Shown piece after piece: positions 9,414 through 22,279 of a stretch of DNA of 64,000 bases; position 1 is the stretch's first letter; the number at the start of each line of letters is the position of its first letter. The stretch is from Cutaneotrichosporon cavernicola (taxonomy: Eukaryota > Basidiomycota > Tremellomycetes > Trichosporonales > Trichosporonaceae): contig NC_083395.1 in NCBI RefSeq assembly GCF_030864355.1, positions 1,612,001 to 1,676,000 of the forward strand, read 5' to 3'. A program made the translations under genes and the position numbers. The notes beneath the pieces were generated by a model, which was not told the origin of the DNA, made no database searches, and saw only the letters and a list, made by a program, of their open reading frames with translations.

Positions 9414-10719
9414 TCACAGCTTGGGGTTACGATCGCCCTCGTCCTGGAACGACACGACGGTCTTTCCGATATTCTTACCGTCAAACATGTCCTGCAGAGC
9501 CTTTGCGCAGCCGTCAAGTCCCCCGCCAACCACATAGTACGAGTACTTGAGCTGGCCCTTTCTAGCCAGGTCGGCGAGGTACGCCCGCGCCTCGGGGTAT
9601 CGCTTCTCGTAGTCGAACGCGATGAAGCCCTCCATCCGGGCCTTCATCGAGATGAGTTGAGGAGTGAGGCGGACGCCGTATGGCTTGGCCGTGCTGGCGT
9701 TGGTAAATATCCTCCGCTTCTATGTCCTCTCCCTCTCCCCCCACCCTCCCCCTCCCCGCACTCACTTGTACTGCGAAATCGCACCACACATGACAACCCG
9801 GGCGTACGGGTTGATCTGGGCGAGGACGAGGTCGAGCAGCTCGCCCCCAACATTGTCAAAGTACACGTCGATGCTACCAGCCGCACGCATGCGACCAGCA
9901 AAGCCCTCCTGCTTGTAATTGAGGACGATCTCGCACCCGAGCGCCTTGAGCTGCTCGACCTTGTCCTGCGACCCGACGATTGCAATAACCTTGCATCGCT
10001 TGTGGGCGAGTGCGATCTGGGTTGCAATCTGCCATCAGTGGGGGTACTGGGACTAGCAACGCGTCATGGAATGTAAATATGTAAAGTTGGATTCCTGCAG
10101 GAACGTGGGAACCGCGATCACGATCACGATCATGATCCCATGACCAAAAGACACTCACAAGGCCAACACTGCCCGCTGCACCCGAGATGCACACCGTCTC
10201 GCCATCCTTGAGGCGCCCAATGTCAAATATGCCAAAGTAGGCTGTCATGCCCGACACGCCCAGCAGGCCGAGGTGGTCGATATCCTCCATCCCGTCTGGC
10301 GTGCTTGGGTCAGTTTGTGTGTCACAGGAGAAACTCACGGGCGAGGCTCGAGAACACGGGCAGGACCAACCCAATATTCCTGCCATCCAAGGACACCGTG
10401 AACCAGGTCTCCGACCTTGTACCTGTCGGACCGGGTCTCGACGACCCGGCCCAGTCCCGCCGCACGCATCACCTCCCCAATCTTGACGGGGGGGATATAC
10501 GAGCGCGTATCGACGAGCCACATCCGCATCGCCGCGTCCTGGAATCAGCCAACTCGACGGACAACTCACAATGGACAGCAGCTCGACCTTGACGACCACC
10601 TCGCCGTCACCGGGCTTCTTGAGCGCCGCCGCGTCCTTCTTGAACGTCGCTGGCGTGATCGGTCCACGCTCCGGCCGCTTGGCGAGCACGACGCACTTGT
10701 TCATTGTTGGGAGGGACAT
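9414..10719 (-). CDS. MDR-superfamily NADPH-dependent alkenal/one oxidoreductase (345 aa)
   Basis: Zinc-independent medium-chain reductase of the leukotriene B4 dehydrogenase/PTGR1 type, which reduces activated C=C bonds of enals and enones with NADPH. Five exons (10570-10719, 10339-10538, 10159-10303, 9766-10028, 9414-9693) total 1,038 nt. Family signatures are RSYIPPVKIGEVMRA, GDLVHGVLGWQEY, HLGLLGVSGMTAYFG, the nucleotide-binding loop SGAAGSVGL (residues about 157-165), YFDNVGGELLD, ARVVMCGAISQYN and GFIAFDY. Length is normal. The zinc-binding Cys cluster of alcohol dehydrogenases is absent, as expected. Introns 1 and 2 are only 31 and 35 nt. The physiological substrate cannot be told from sequence. 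Confidence 0.88.
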
Positions 10720-12056
10720 TGTGACAGAGTGGGAGGGTGGGAGGGTGGGAAAGGTCGCTGGGGACGGCTGCTATTAACCGGTGCGATGACATTCCTTGAG
10801 CCGGCTAGTCTACCTCACGTGCAATGCAGATGGCCCGTCGGTGGCGTTCAGGTGGGCTCGACTGGCCATTCAGTGACGCGTCCAACTCATATTCCAGGAA
10901 CCGTGCCAAGGAGGGCCTTTGCCTCCCGAGAGGCTCATCCTCCGAGAAGTGTCAGTCATGTATCTGGGTGTGGGTGCTTATTGTACTGGGTGAGAGGTTG
11001 ACTGGGGACAGCTTACGCTCCATATGCTTGTGCTCACCGCTTACACAACCTGGGCCCATCGCGTTGGACTGGTATTCATCTGCATTCGGCGAACCGTCGC
11101 TGAGTGTGATCAGTGAGATTAGATTGACAGTCTCCGCGCTCTGTTTGTTACCGCATTCTGAACAACGCTGTCAATGCCTGAATTCTCACGTCGGTTTCAC
11201 AGCATGGTTCATGTTGAAATTCGAACAGGGCTCTACATCTTTTGAATCCACTGCACGTGACAGCACAGTCATAATATCTGGACAGCACTACACCCCCTAA
11301 AATCACCCAATCCACCACAGCGCCATCCACCCCCCCTCCCTCCGCCACCGCCCAAAACGCCTATTTCCGCACCTCCCCCCCTCCGGCCAGCATAAAAAGT
11401 CAACAACCACCTTTCGTTCTCCTCATTGTGCGGCAAGCCGCGGGTTCACTTTTCCCTGTGTTGCTCTCCGACCAGCGCACTCCACAAGCGTGGGTGCGTG
11501 AGACGTCGGGTCGAGCGTCAACCCGGATCCGGCAAGAGGAGGTGGCCATCTTAGTCCCCGACGCGCGACGGCTTTACCGGCGCGCGTGGGGCGGTGGGCC
11601 GTACATTCCAACAGACGAGACGAAGATTTCGACGACACGACTCGACTCGACTCGACTGGTTGGGCACGACAGGACCGTACTGTTGTATGATGATGGATTG
11701 ACTGCGTACTATGGACTGTGGGGGATGGGGACAAGTTGGAGAGGTGTAGCGGAGGCGCGGAGAACTGAGAGCTAAGAGCTGAGAACTGCTGCCTGAGACG
11801 CAAATTTACTCGTCGTACCTCCTATACCACGGACATCTCAACCTTCCCCCCACCACCACACAAGCATGAGATGTTGCATAGGAAACCAGCCAAACTATGC
11901 GATCGCAATCTGCGTCATATGGGGGGTACGGAACTACATTGACTCTTCTTCCGGCGCGCGCGCGGTGTACGCTCTGCGGCGCGCTCTGCGGCGCGCCATC
12001 TCGCCCTCATCGCCCAGCGCTTGGTGGTGTGCACGCCGCGGCTCGCCCTCACAGCC
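10720..12056. other. Long intergenic region upstream of the reductase gene
   Basis: 1.34 kb between the reductase start and the TOM70 stop, both on the minus strand. Open frames exist here but none shows protein-like composition or a recognised motif. A run of ACTCG units lies near 11638-11657 and an AT-rich CATAAAAAG near 11391. An extended promoter or an unrecognised non-coding RNA is possible. Confidence 0.35.
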
Positions 12057-14004
12057 TTAGATACCCTGGGCGATCTGGCCGAGCCGCTCAGCGTAGTCGG
12101 GGAAGTTGTTGAGGAACGCCGCCTGGGCGCGGCTTGCGTGCTCGTAAGTGATGGCATTGACGAGCTCGCCCTCGGTACGCGCGAGCTGGCCGCTCTTCTC
12201 AAACCACTTGATCGCCTCGTCAATCTTGCCCTGCTGCAGGCTGAGCTGGGCGAGCGTCGCCACAGCCACGTCGCAGTCGCCGTCAATCTCGAGAGCTTCC
12301 TTGCACAGAGCCTCGGCGGCACCAATGTCCTGCTTCCACTGGAAGAGGGCGAGCGCCTTGTTGACGTAAGGCAAAACGTTGCGAGGCTTCTTGTCCTTGT
12401 CAAGCTCGATGCTGCGCTCGAATCGCTCCACACTCTCAGAGTACTTTTGCTGGTCGAGCAGAATCTCACCGTAGTAGTTGGACGGCTCGCCGCGGTCGGG
12501 GAACTGACGGAGAATCTTGCGGAACGCAGCCATGCTCTTGGCAACCTCACCCTGCTTGTACTGCGCAACGGCGGCCTGGACGTGGGTAAAGATAAAGTCG
12601 TCGTCGAGCTCAATGCTCTTGTTGTAGTCGGCAATGGCCTTGTCGTGCTCGCCCATGATGAAGAACACCTGGCCACGGTGGTAGTAGATGTCGGCATCGG
12701 TTGGGTCGTTGCGGATGGCCGTCTCAAAGTCGGCAAACGCAGAGAGCGCGTCTCCGAGCTCCATGTGCACGCTAGCAATCTTGACCCAGCTCTGCACAAA
12801 GGCCGGGTCGATCTCGAGCGACTTCTCCAGGTCAGTCTTGGCCCCGGCGCTGTCGCCAATGAGGAACTTGAAGGTGCCGCGCAGGTTGTACGCCTCAGCC
12901 TGGCCCTTCTTAGTGCTGATGCCCTGGTCGATCGCCTCGTTGGCAAGCGTCACGGTGTGAGCATAGTCGGCCGCGTCGAGCGCATCGAACGCGAGGTCGA
13001 GCGTCTTGTCGCCCTGGTGGGGGTTCTCGGGCAGCGTGGGCTTGGGGTGGGGGCGGAACGCAGCGAGGTACGACGAGATAAAGGTGGGCGAGGGGAGCTT
13101 GGTCTCGCGCGACGCAAGAATATCCTTGGCCTTGCGCGCCGCCAGCTTCTTCAAACACCTCTCGACGGCCGCCGCCGCCGCCTCGTCCTGGAAGCGCTCG
13201 ATAATCGTGCAAGCGGTGAAATCTGCCGTTAGCTCAAAGGCACACCGTCGTTAGCTCACCCCGAACAGCCTCCTCGTCACGGTCCAGACGCTCAAGAGCA
13301 GTTGCCCTCCGCTTGAGGGCCTTGACGTAGGTGCGGTCGAGCGTCAGCGCCTCGTCGCAGTCCCGTACGCAGAGCTCGTACTCGGGCGGCGAATAGTTGA
13401 CGTAGCACGCAGCGCGGTTCGAGTAGAACACGGCGTCAGGCTGCACCGACACCTCGATGGCCTTGGTGTAGCACTCGACCGCCTTCTTAAAGTCCTTCTT
13501 CGAGTACAGCTTGTTGCCCCGGTCCTTGAGCGTCTTGCCGAGCGCGTTGCGGTCCGCCTCGCTCATGGCCTCGATGCCAGCGGCATCGGGAACACCTGTC
13601 TGTTAGAGTCTCCAGAATTTAGACTAACCCTCAAATGGGTCCTCGACAGCCTTGTCAGCCGGCTTGGGCTTGATCTCCTCGAGCAGTGGGCCATCGGTGC
13701 CGTCGCCCTCGATAAACTTGGACTTTTTGCTCTTCTTCTTCTTCTTGTTCTTCGAGGTCGTGCTCTTCTCGCTGGCCGGCGCCTGCGTCGAAGTAGAGCT
13801 TGAGGACGAGCTCGAGGGACCCGGTGCGGCACCACCAGCCTTAGCCTGGCTCGAGTAGAGGTAGTAGCCGGCACCGGCCGCGACAGCGACACCACAGCCG
13901 ATCAGGATCGCCTTCTGGTTCTCCTCGAAGAAGCGCTGAGCTTTGATCATGAGGCCGTCAGCGGCAGCATCTGGCGCCGGGGGGAGGGAGGAGACGGGTG
14001 CCAT
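12057..14004 (-). CDS. TOM70: Mitochondrial import receptor TOM70 (625 aa)
   Basis: Outer-membrane receptor that takes chaperone-bound carrier-type preproteins and passes them to the TOM channel. Three exons (13629-14004, 13260-13595, 12057-13222) total 1,878 nt. Residues about 32-50 form the N-terminal anchor (AILIGCGVAVAAGAGYYLY), followed by a Ser-rich and Lys-rich linker. TPR units start at about residue 138 (LKDRGNKLYSKKDFKKAVEC) in the clamp region that binds Hsp70/Hsp90 tails. The C-terminal TPR array reaches the end (YAERLGQIAQGI). Order, anchor and length match fungal Tom70. The ATG used precedes MAPVSS; an in-frame ATG 126 nt upstream would bury the anchor. Introns are 33 and 37 nt. 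Confidence 0.93.
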
Positions 14005-14386
14005 GTTTTGAAGAATGGGATGAAGAGTTGGAGGGGAAGTAGCGTTGCCGAAATGAAAGTGGGTCGGTCGGACGGAGGTCGGGTTTTCGATAGAGGGCCG
14101 CCGAACGTTGACGAGCGGCAACGCCGTCATGTGAAAGGAGACGATTTTTGATCCCGCTCTAGCATTTTGCCTTGTTCCGTCATAAAGCCCCTAACTGACC
14201 CCTCTGCTACAAACAATAGTCTCTCCGGAACTGACCGGAAATCCAAGGGACATGACCAGACCAGGCATCAACCACACGACCAGTGAGCTTGATGCAGGGG
14301 CGACTACGGATTGAGATGCCGCATCTCACACACGTACAACTTGAATGTTCCTGGACATGCCACCAGATACACATATAAAGGTCACC
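14005..14386. other. TOM70 promoter and downstream gene 3' region
   Basis: 382 bp between the TOM70 start and the stop of the coiled-coil gene, both minus strand. No gene or repeat was seen. Confidence 0.4.
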
Positions 14387-17027
14387 TTACAATCCCCGAC
14401 TCAACGCATAACCGTACTCGTCCTCGTCCTCGGCTCCCAGGATCTGAGAGCCGGTCAACATTCCGATGTTGCCATCACCATCCTCGTCGATGGCGTTGCG
14501 TAACAGGTCGTCCAGGTCCAAACTCTCACCCTGCGCGGTAAAGAACGCCTGGCGGGTTGGCGCATCGAGCTCATTGCTCGCAGAACGAGTAATGTGGCGA
14601 GGTTGAATTCTTGATACGCTGGAGAGTTGCGTCTCTTGCACAGCCGAGGGGAACGACGACGCAGGTATGCCATTGGGCTGTGTGGCGAGGAAGCTACGCG
14701 AGGTTGACGAGAGGGGAGGTTGCGTAGAAGTGTTGTCGGAGAGAAGAGGCCGGGCGGTGGGGCCCCTTGCTTGCGGCGCACCGTCACTCTCAGCGCTGTT
14801 GAGACTGTCGACCGTCAAGTCTATGATCTGGCCAGTGGCGGTCATAGCTATGTTGGGCTCGGGCTTACCTTTGCCCTTGTCTTTGCCCTTGCCTTTGCCC
14901 TTGCTTTTACCCTTCTTAGGGAGTGGGGCAATGATGCGGTCGGGCAAGGTGGCGGCCGGAGTCCCGGGCACGAGAACGTCCTGCTCGTGCGTTGGTGGCT
15001 CCTGTCCGAAGCGAACGGGAGTCTTGCGCTCACGGCTTATGCGACGTGAGACAGCAGCTTTGATGGACGCGTTGTTGTTGGGCTTGCGGCCGGTTTTGCG
15101 CCTCTTCGGAGGAGCCTCAGGCACTACCGGGTGGGCTGCGGGTGGCGCAGTGGGCGGCGCCGGAGCTGATTCCAAGACGTCTTCGCTACTACTGGTGGAG
15201 TGAAAGTCGTCGAGGGCGGAGTCTTGGACGGGCGCCGAGGCTGCGGACTTCTTGGCAGGCGCGCGGCGCTTTAGTTTACGTTTGACAGGAGGCTGGGGAG
15301 TAGGGGGTGCGAGGCCGGGCGAGAAGCCCTGGGGTTCGTCCATCAGAGAAGGTGAGCGAGTAGCATTACTCTTTGTAATCGAAGGCCCTGCCACGAGCGA
15401 TTCGTCGACGTCGTTGTCAGAGTCCGTGAGGACGATAGTTGGAGTGCGGCGGCTGCGGCTGGCCGGGGCCTGCTCGGTGCGGATCGTGAAGATGAAGGGC
15501 GCGGGGGCATCGGTGCCGACTTGGCTGTTGATGTAGGTTGCAGGAACGTCCGTCTGGGTGGATAACTCAGCTGAGTTCTGCCGTCGCCAAGCGGCGTCCC
15601 GCACTGCCTCGCCCTGCTTCTCCACACCTTTGAGGATAACGTTCAGCGCCTGGCTGTTGGCATTGTTGCCGACTTGGAGAGAACCGACGTTCTGGTCCAA
15701 CTTCTTCACAAGTTCAAAATTGATCTTGTCAATCTGCTCCTGCGAGGACGTGCGTTCGTCAACCCTAGTGACACGGAGTAGAACATCCTGTTGGACCTTG
15801 TGAGCACCAGGGAGGCCGTGAGTGTTGAAAATGGTCCGGTCGACCTTGTTGTGGAGCGTTTGGAGTCTATGTGTGAGACCAAAGACTTGTGAGAGCGTTT
15901 GAGCAATGTTAAGGGGGAGGAGTACGTTCTTGAGTTCGTCAACTGGGCGGAGAGCTGCAATGAGATGTTCCCCAAGTGTTTGGATCGTCTTCTGTCAGCT
16001 AAAGACTGTTGCAGAGTGGCTCACCTTTTCCTGTCCGGGGTTGGCCACGCCTTGTTGTTGAAGTAACGCGAGAGCGGATAGAATCCGAGACACATTCTCC
16101 TTGACGGGACGAAGCTCCTCGTCGACATGCTTCTTTAGATCACGGTGGCGTTCACTGAGGACCTCCTTGAATGACTCGGTAATCTCGTTCTTGAACCGGC
16201 CCAGGGCCTGGCCCACTGTCCTATTAGTAGATGGTGAGGAAGGTCAACACACAGCTGTCGTTCATGTCCGCCTTTATCTCCTCGCGTGTGGGCAAAACCT
16301 TTAGACTCTCCTTGATTTCGTGCGTTGCGTCACGCAAGTTGCGACTCTGGTTGACGAGATCATCGACCTTGGGAGACAACTCTGGGTGTCAGCTTCGTCC
16401 AAATCGGAGCATGCTGTTAGTGACCAAGTCGAGGAGTTGTGCACCGGCACCCTTCCCTCCCTGCTCGGACGGGACGGCCGATGCGCGGCGCGCCATGTTC
16501 GGCGATGAACGCGGCGTCACATGGTCGGCGTACACCTCGGCGACCCGGCGTTGGGAAGGCGGAGGAGCGCCCGCCTCGGAGTAGAAGCCGGCCTGGCGAT
16601 CTGGGCGGGAGGTTCTCGGCGGCATGGGTGTCTGTGGAGAAGGGTAATGCTGCTGGGGCGTGGAGCGGTATTCCGGTATCGTTGGTTGCTGGGGCGTGGA
16701 GCGGTATTCCGGTATCGTTGGTTGCTGGGGCGTGGAGCGGTATTCCGGTATCGTTGGCTGCGGCGGGGTAGCGCGGTACTCGGGTATCATTGGGCGCTGG
16801 GACTCGACAAAGTCATCTTCAACGTCATACTGAGTTGACAGGGGCTGCTGGTGAGTCTGCCGATAGCCTTGCGAGGAGGGGGGTATAGCGTATCCTTGCT
16901 GGGTGGAGGAAGGCGGCGGAAATGGGTCTGGTGGTCCTGATGCAGGTCGCCGTGAGCCAGACAGTGCGGAAATTTGGCGGTTCTGGGGCGCCGCGCCGCG
17001 CTGGCGTTGGCCGTTGTTTGGAAGCAT
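14387..17027 (-). CDS. Proline-rich coiled-coil nuclear-type protein, unknown family
   Basis: About four exons: exon 1 runs from 17027 to near 16430, exon 2 about 16253-16381, exon 3 16025-16215, exon 4 14387-15991. The first donor is uncertain because several GT sites fit. The N-terminal 200 residues are Pro/Gln/Ser-rich and hold a 12-residue repeat (IPEYRSTPQQPT). The centre (ELSPKVDDLVNQSRNL through LVKKLDQNVGSLQ) is predicted coiled coil. The C-terminal half is low-complexity with basic stretches (KRKLKRRAPAKK; KGKSKGKGKGKDKGKGK) and a sequence resembling a SUMO-interacting motif (IIDLTVDS). The C-terminus is acidic. This layout suggests a chromatin or meiotic scaffold, but no known family was recognised. 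Introns 2 and 3 are 37 and 33 nt, the latter ending CTGACAG. Confidence 0.7.
16653..16796 (-). repeat. 36-bp coding minisatellite, three near-perfect copies plus one diverged
   Basis: Units at 16653-16688 and 16689-16724 are identical, 16725-16760 differs at one base, and 16761-16796 is diverged. Each encodes a 12-residue unit of the type IPEYRSTPQQPT in the N-terminal tail of the coiled-coil protein. The unit length keeps the reading frame. Confidence 0.9.
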
Positions 17028-17406
17028 AAGTGTGTGGGATTGAGGGTAAAAAGAGTAGTGGATGATGAAGATAAGAGATGAAGTGAATGCGAGAGTGGGG
17101 TGAAGGTGAGTTGAGTTTAATAGGTAATGGACAGTGGGTAATGGGAGGAGGGAAGGTGGTGCAGTTAACACCAGAGTTGGCAGGACATGGAGCAAGATGG
17201 ACGTGAGGAGCAGTCATCGCCAGCATTGGCACGGGCGCCATCACTCCCCCCACAAATCAGCCGCGTCAGTGTCTCCCGCCCGCCTCCACCTTCCCTCTCC
17301 GAATCGATATCCACCGCCTCCCCGCCTCACCTAGCCACTACCACCACCCACCTCGCGTCACGCCAGTCATGCTGTACAAATACATACGTGGCAATCATGC
17401 CTGTCA
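17028..17406. other. Promoter of the coiled-coil gene and RICTOR 3' region
   Basis: 379 bp between a start and a stop codon, both on the minus strand. It is rich in CCACC and CCTCC tracts. Nothing else was recognised. Confidence 0.35.
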
Positions 17407-20400
17407 TCAGTCGGTGCCTCGCGGGTCCATAGCGCACGTCGGAAGCGGGTCAGCCTCAGACAAGCTCGTCGCGCCGACAGTCACCCCCCGCGGCCGAATG
17501 GAGCGATATGGTTCGGTCGGCTCTGGTCCAGGAGAGGAACGGGCGCGCCGACGCGTATCGCTGTCCACGCTACCCGTGCTCAAACGCCATCCGTTCTCCT
17601 CGGGCGGCGGGGCGGGCGATGTCCGCTCTAGGTGCATGAATTTCAGAAGGGTTTGGGGGTTGATCTCGACACTGAAGAGGTCGCAGATAAAACGCCTGAC
17701 GGGGGCTTGGAAGTGGTTCGTCGAGATTGCGCGGAGGGCGCGGTAGAAGAGGGTCGTCGAGGAGAAGAGGCGGGGGTGGCGGTTGCGGATGCTGCTGTCA
17801 GCTCAGGTGTGGTCACTCTTGCTCACCGCTTGAGGTTGTTCATCGCGCCGGCGGCGAGAACGTAGTTGCTCAGATTGGAGATGAGGTTCATGACCTCGCT
17901 CTCGAGACCCGAGAGCGCTGGGAGGGGTGGCACGCTCGACAGGCTCTGGTGACGCTTCCACGGCTCGATCTGGCTGTCAGCTCCGTTATCGTCCAAGCAG
18001 CTCACGTAGGCGAAGCGCCCGATGTCGTTCGGAAGACAGAGGCCGGTGGTCTGGCCGAGCGGCGTGCGTGCAGCAATCCATCCGTACTCCTCGAGAATCT
18101 CTGCACCCATCTGCGTCGACGAGATGAGGCCGATGACGAAGAATCCTGTCCTGGTGTCAGCTAATGTACAGCTTAGAAAGCTCACCCCTTCATGGTGAGC
18201 ACCAGAGACCGCTCGGCAATATCGATGATGTCCTTAATGATATCTTCGTCCTCGAGGAAGGCGAGGCCGCCCTCGGTCGACCCGATGTTGCCCATGACCC
18301 ACATGGCGGCTTTTAGCTTGTTAAGCACCCCAGTGTCCTCGGTCTCCATGCCGTGCAGGCGGATGATCTCGGCGAACTCGGGTACGATCCCTTTCTGATG
18401 AAGGTATTCGCACCCCTCGGGGGTCTTGCAGAGCTCGCGGAAGAAGTGTGTCGGGGCGGTGCCCTCATAAGCCCAGAACTCGTCCGAGTTGTCTTTGGAC
18501 AGTGGGCGGATTGTCTTGGACACGAACGTCTCGACCTCGATCACATAGAGCATGTTGTGCTCCGCCATCCAACTCTCAAGCTCGTAGTCAATGTACTGCG
18601 CTGCGAGGAGGTACTGGAACCCCGTGGACGTAGACATGAAGCTGGTGTGAGCTCTGGGGAGGAAAGAAGATAGCTTACCGGAGGAAGAGGTTGGCGCCCA
18701 GCTCTCCTAAATGCTCCAGTGATGGGCAGAGGTACACGACCTTCTCGAGGTTGACGGGTTCGGTACACGCTTCCTCGAGGTACATGACGGCGATCTCGCA
18801 TACATCGATGGCGGGGTCGTACAGCTGCGTGACGAGCAACGTGAGCGCCCAGTCCGTAAGCTCGGGCGATTTGTTGAGCAGTCGTCCGAGGTGGTGGGTG
18901 GTGAACGACCGCGTGTCAAGGTAGCTCGATGTGAGCGCCTTTGAGAGGACGATTCTTTGGTGCGCGTCGCTGCCGTTAGCTATCGAAGGGGACATCAAAG
19001 CTTACATGGAGTAGTCGAAGCACTCGATGATGAGCTTGACGATGTCGTCGCGGCTGCGTAGCTCGCACAGATGGTAGAAGGACGTGAAGAACTTGAACTT
19101 CTCGAGCAGCTGAATGCCCTTGTGGTGCTTGGTGAGGGTACCGATCATCTCAAAGTAGCCGTACGTGAGGGTGTTCTCGAGGCGATCGCGCGCAAACAAG
19201 GGCTGCGCGCTCGGTTGGCCCGCGTACTGGTCTAGCTCGGCGAGGCACTCGACCATCTGGCGCAACAGCTTGTCATCGGCGAGGTAGCGCTGGCCCTCGG
19301 GATTGACGAGCATGGTGTTGAGGAGAGCGCACCCAAGACGCACCCACTTGTGGTTTGGCTGGGTTGTTAGTGAACGGAAGGAGTTCAACACGCACTCGTG
19401 TGCGTAGGATTGCACTGAAGCGGTTGTTGAAGGGGTGGAGGAAGGAGAAGATGCGACGGATAAACTTGGTCGCGCGGATGACCTCATCCAGACGCCTGGG
19501 ATTGAGTAGTGGGCCCTGGAGCAGCTCCATAATCACGTCGTAGTTCCACTTATTGTGGTCGCGCGAGAGGAGTACCTGGTGTCAGTTGCAATGCTAGAGG
19601 GCGTCAACTCACCCCAGAGTCGTTGACCATGGCTTGGAACGCCTTGTCCTCTATTTGCAATCCAAGTCGAAGCTTAACCTGCTGCACTTGTCGTTGTGAT
19701 CGCTGCAGCGATTCCTGGACAGACCTGGGTCTGGTGTCAGTTAGAGAGCGAGCATCAAGAAGCTTACGCTATGCGGTTCCTATCCCCAATAGCCTGACTT
19801 CGCTTGAGGTTGTTGCGCGCCAAGCTGTCGATTGAGGACAGCGCCGCGAGTGCAGAATTGCGCTCTGTAGGCTTCGTGAACTCGGCGACGCCAGTGAAGA
19901 GGCGCGGGAGAGCCTGATATCAGCTACATCATGGTTTCCCGAAGCTCACCTGGATCCTTGCGGCGTATTGCAACGGTAGGGTGTGGTTGGCGAGCTGGAG
20001 GATCTCGCCGAGGAGTAGCGTCGCCTTACGGCTGACATTGTGGGCGACTTCGTCTTCCTGGATGAGTGCGACGAGAGACTGGTGTCAGCTGCTCTGCAAA
20101 AGAATCTAGCTTACCTCGAGCAATCCGGCCTCGATGAACACCGCAAGTAGGAACGCGACGTAATTGTCGACGATGCTGAGTCGAGGAGAAAACTCCTCAT
20201 CCTCAATACCGTCTTGGAACTGCGTCGACGCCTCGTACGTGCGATTGTACACAGTAAGCCGGCGGCCGTCGAGGAACGCGCTGGTCCAGCTCGGCGCCTT
20301 GATGCGGAACGCGCTGAAGAACAAGTCCAAGAGCGCGTTCCGCATCTCCGGTATTGGTACGAACAGGGAGCTGATGAGACTCTTGATGGCCCGACAGTGA

Positions 20401-22046
20401 TCCATGCAGAGGTATAGCACGCCGGCCCATGTACCGAGTACCATGCCGACGTTGCGTACGCACGTGTCCAGACGGTCGAGGTAGCGCTGCATGTGTCGGC
20501 TCGACACCTTGCCGTACTCTTCTGTTAGGCCGACGAGGACGATCTCAAAGTCGCTCCCGGGAATGAGGAGGTGGCGCGTGTGCGGCGTGTTGGCGAGATA
20601 GCACAGCATGCCCGTTATCCCCAGCCCCAGTTCGAATGGGCCGTCCTTGAATGCGTTGAGGACGACGCGGAACGAGTCGGCCGACAATAAGCACTCGAGA
20701 TCCAGCAGCGCGATTTCCACCAGCGTCTCCATGCAGACTGTGCGCATCACGTCGTCGATGTTCTCGGCTGCGCTTACGATTGCCCGCACCAACCCTTGCC
20801 GCAGAGGCACGCGGTGGAGGAGCAGTCGCGCAACAGGATCGGGCAGTTGTGTCGCCTTGGCGCGCGCTGCTAATGCCCGCTTCTCTCGCACGCTTGGAGG
20901 TGGGAATGCTGTGACAGCCCGGAGGAGGAGCAGCGCCTGCTCGCGTTCGAGGACGGCCTTGGCGTCGCGCGTGAACGTGCTGTTCGAGTTAGTCGTCTAC
21001 CGGCGTTACCCGTCGGTTCACCATCGCGCACTCACCGGATGATGACCGCTTCCAGGCCCGCATGCACCATGCAACCCCATGTCCGCCTGTCGAGGGAGTA
21101 CCGTAGTAACCGATACGCCGCCGAGCGCCTCCGGATGTTCGACGAGTCCGCTAGCTGTGGGAGGGCAGCCTGGATGATCTCGGTGATCTCGAGGTGGCGG
21201 TACAGCGTTGGGTGATTCTTGAAGAGATCGGTGAGGCGCGTTAACGTCTCCAACGCCTCTTCGCCGGCGCCACGCAAGCAGCCCAAGAGGGACGTTGCAT
21301 TCTCCTTTGCAGCGACGATAGTCTCGTCGTCGCTCTCGTCCTCAGCTTCCAGTGGCCAGGGGGAAAGCGACCCTGGCGGGGTGCTAACGCTGTGGTCGTC
21401 GGTGGTGAAACTCCCTTGGCGCGACACCTTGGGACGCACACCTGCCGAGAGGAGGGTGGAAGAAGCCGATGTCGAGAGTCCGTTAGGGCGTCGTGGGCGG
21501 CGGCGCTGCGCCGAGTCTGCGTCAGACAAGCCCGGAGAGAACAAACTCACTGCCTCGTAATCGCTCAAGGCGTGTCTCTAATGCCTTGATGTGGTCGTTG
21601 GCAACTTCTAACTGCGCAGTGATATTATTCCGGACTTGGTCCTTGTCCGCGCCGGTGCGGGTTTCGATGACGTCCAGCATCTTCTCGGCGCCGTACTGCA
21701 CTCTGCGCTCGATTGCGAGCTTGTACATCAGGCTCTCAACCTGGGGTTAGTTGGGGGGGGGGGGGGGGGAGCGAGCAACGGGGCAGCGCACGACCGTGAG
21801 GTCGCTATGGTAAAACGGAGAGGAGGGAAGCGAGGGAGGAGGGGCGGTTCGAGCTTGGAACAGGGGAAGAGAAGCACGCGCACGACCAAGGTGGAGGCTC
21901 ACCGTCTCGTCGTCCTCATAGTTGCTGCTTCCGTCGTCGTGGAAGCCAGTCGATACGCTCGAGCTCAGCCGATCGAAACTTGGCCGGTCGAAGCTTGGTC
22001 GGTCGAAGCTTGGCCTGGCGGGCGACCCGCGCGCCTGGTACGCCAT
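17407..22046 (-). CDS. AVO3: TORC2 subunit RICTOR/AVO3 (about 1,350 aa)
   Basis: Scaffold subunit of target-of-rapamycin complex 2, which phosphorylates AGC kinases at the plasma membrane. Thirteen introns can be placed. The first (about 21741-21902, 162 nt) holds a poly-G tract; the others are about 32-57 nt, e.g. 17795-17826 and 17974-18005, both ending CTGACAG. The N-terminus repeats PSFDR three times. Armadillo-like helices follow (LTRLTDLFKNHPTLYRHLEI; MRTVCMETLVEIALLDLECL). The conserved C-terminal block has KAAMWVMGNIGSTEGGLAFL then FFVIGLISSTQMGAEILEEY, which are hallmarks of RICTOR domain V. The last 100 residues are Arg/Ser/Pro-rich. The start is the ATG before MAYQARGSP. Single fungal TORC2 scaffolds of this type are called Avo3/Tsc11 or Ste20 in yeasts. 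Confidence 0.9.
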
Positions 22047-22279
22047 TGCTCGTGCGCTTTCGCGGAGAGATAGTGGGAGGTAATGATTGTGCCGGTCGTG
22101 CCGGTGTTCACAACACGAAGCGGGGCTCAACGCGGAAGCAAATACGACACTACCATGTCCTCGGACATGGAATCGGCGTTGCCCTAATCTGCAGCGCTCA
22201 GCGGCGGGTAGGATACGAGTATAGATGCTGGTGCTATGCATAATTCGCTGCTCTCGGTATTACGCTAGCAACGTTGTGG

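Noticed and set aside
11423..11803. Possible short gene on either strand after a TATA-like AAAAAG
   Set aside because: Frames on both strands are of similar length and lack protein-like periodicity or motifs. No splice structure improved them.
12021..13232. 403-codon plus-strand open frame opposite TOM70
   Set aside because: It is antisense to TPR exons that are unmistakably coding. Long antisense frames are expected from GC-rich codon bias, and the predicted protein has no recognisable motif.
21753..21769. Poly-G tract of about 17 bases
   Set aside because: It lies inside RICTOR intron 1. Homopolymers of this kind recur (1990-2005, 24090, 53882) and may simply be slippage or assembly noise.
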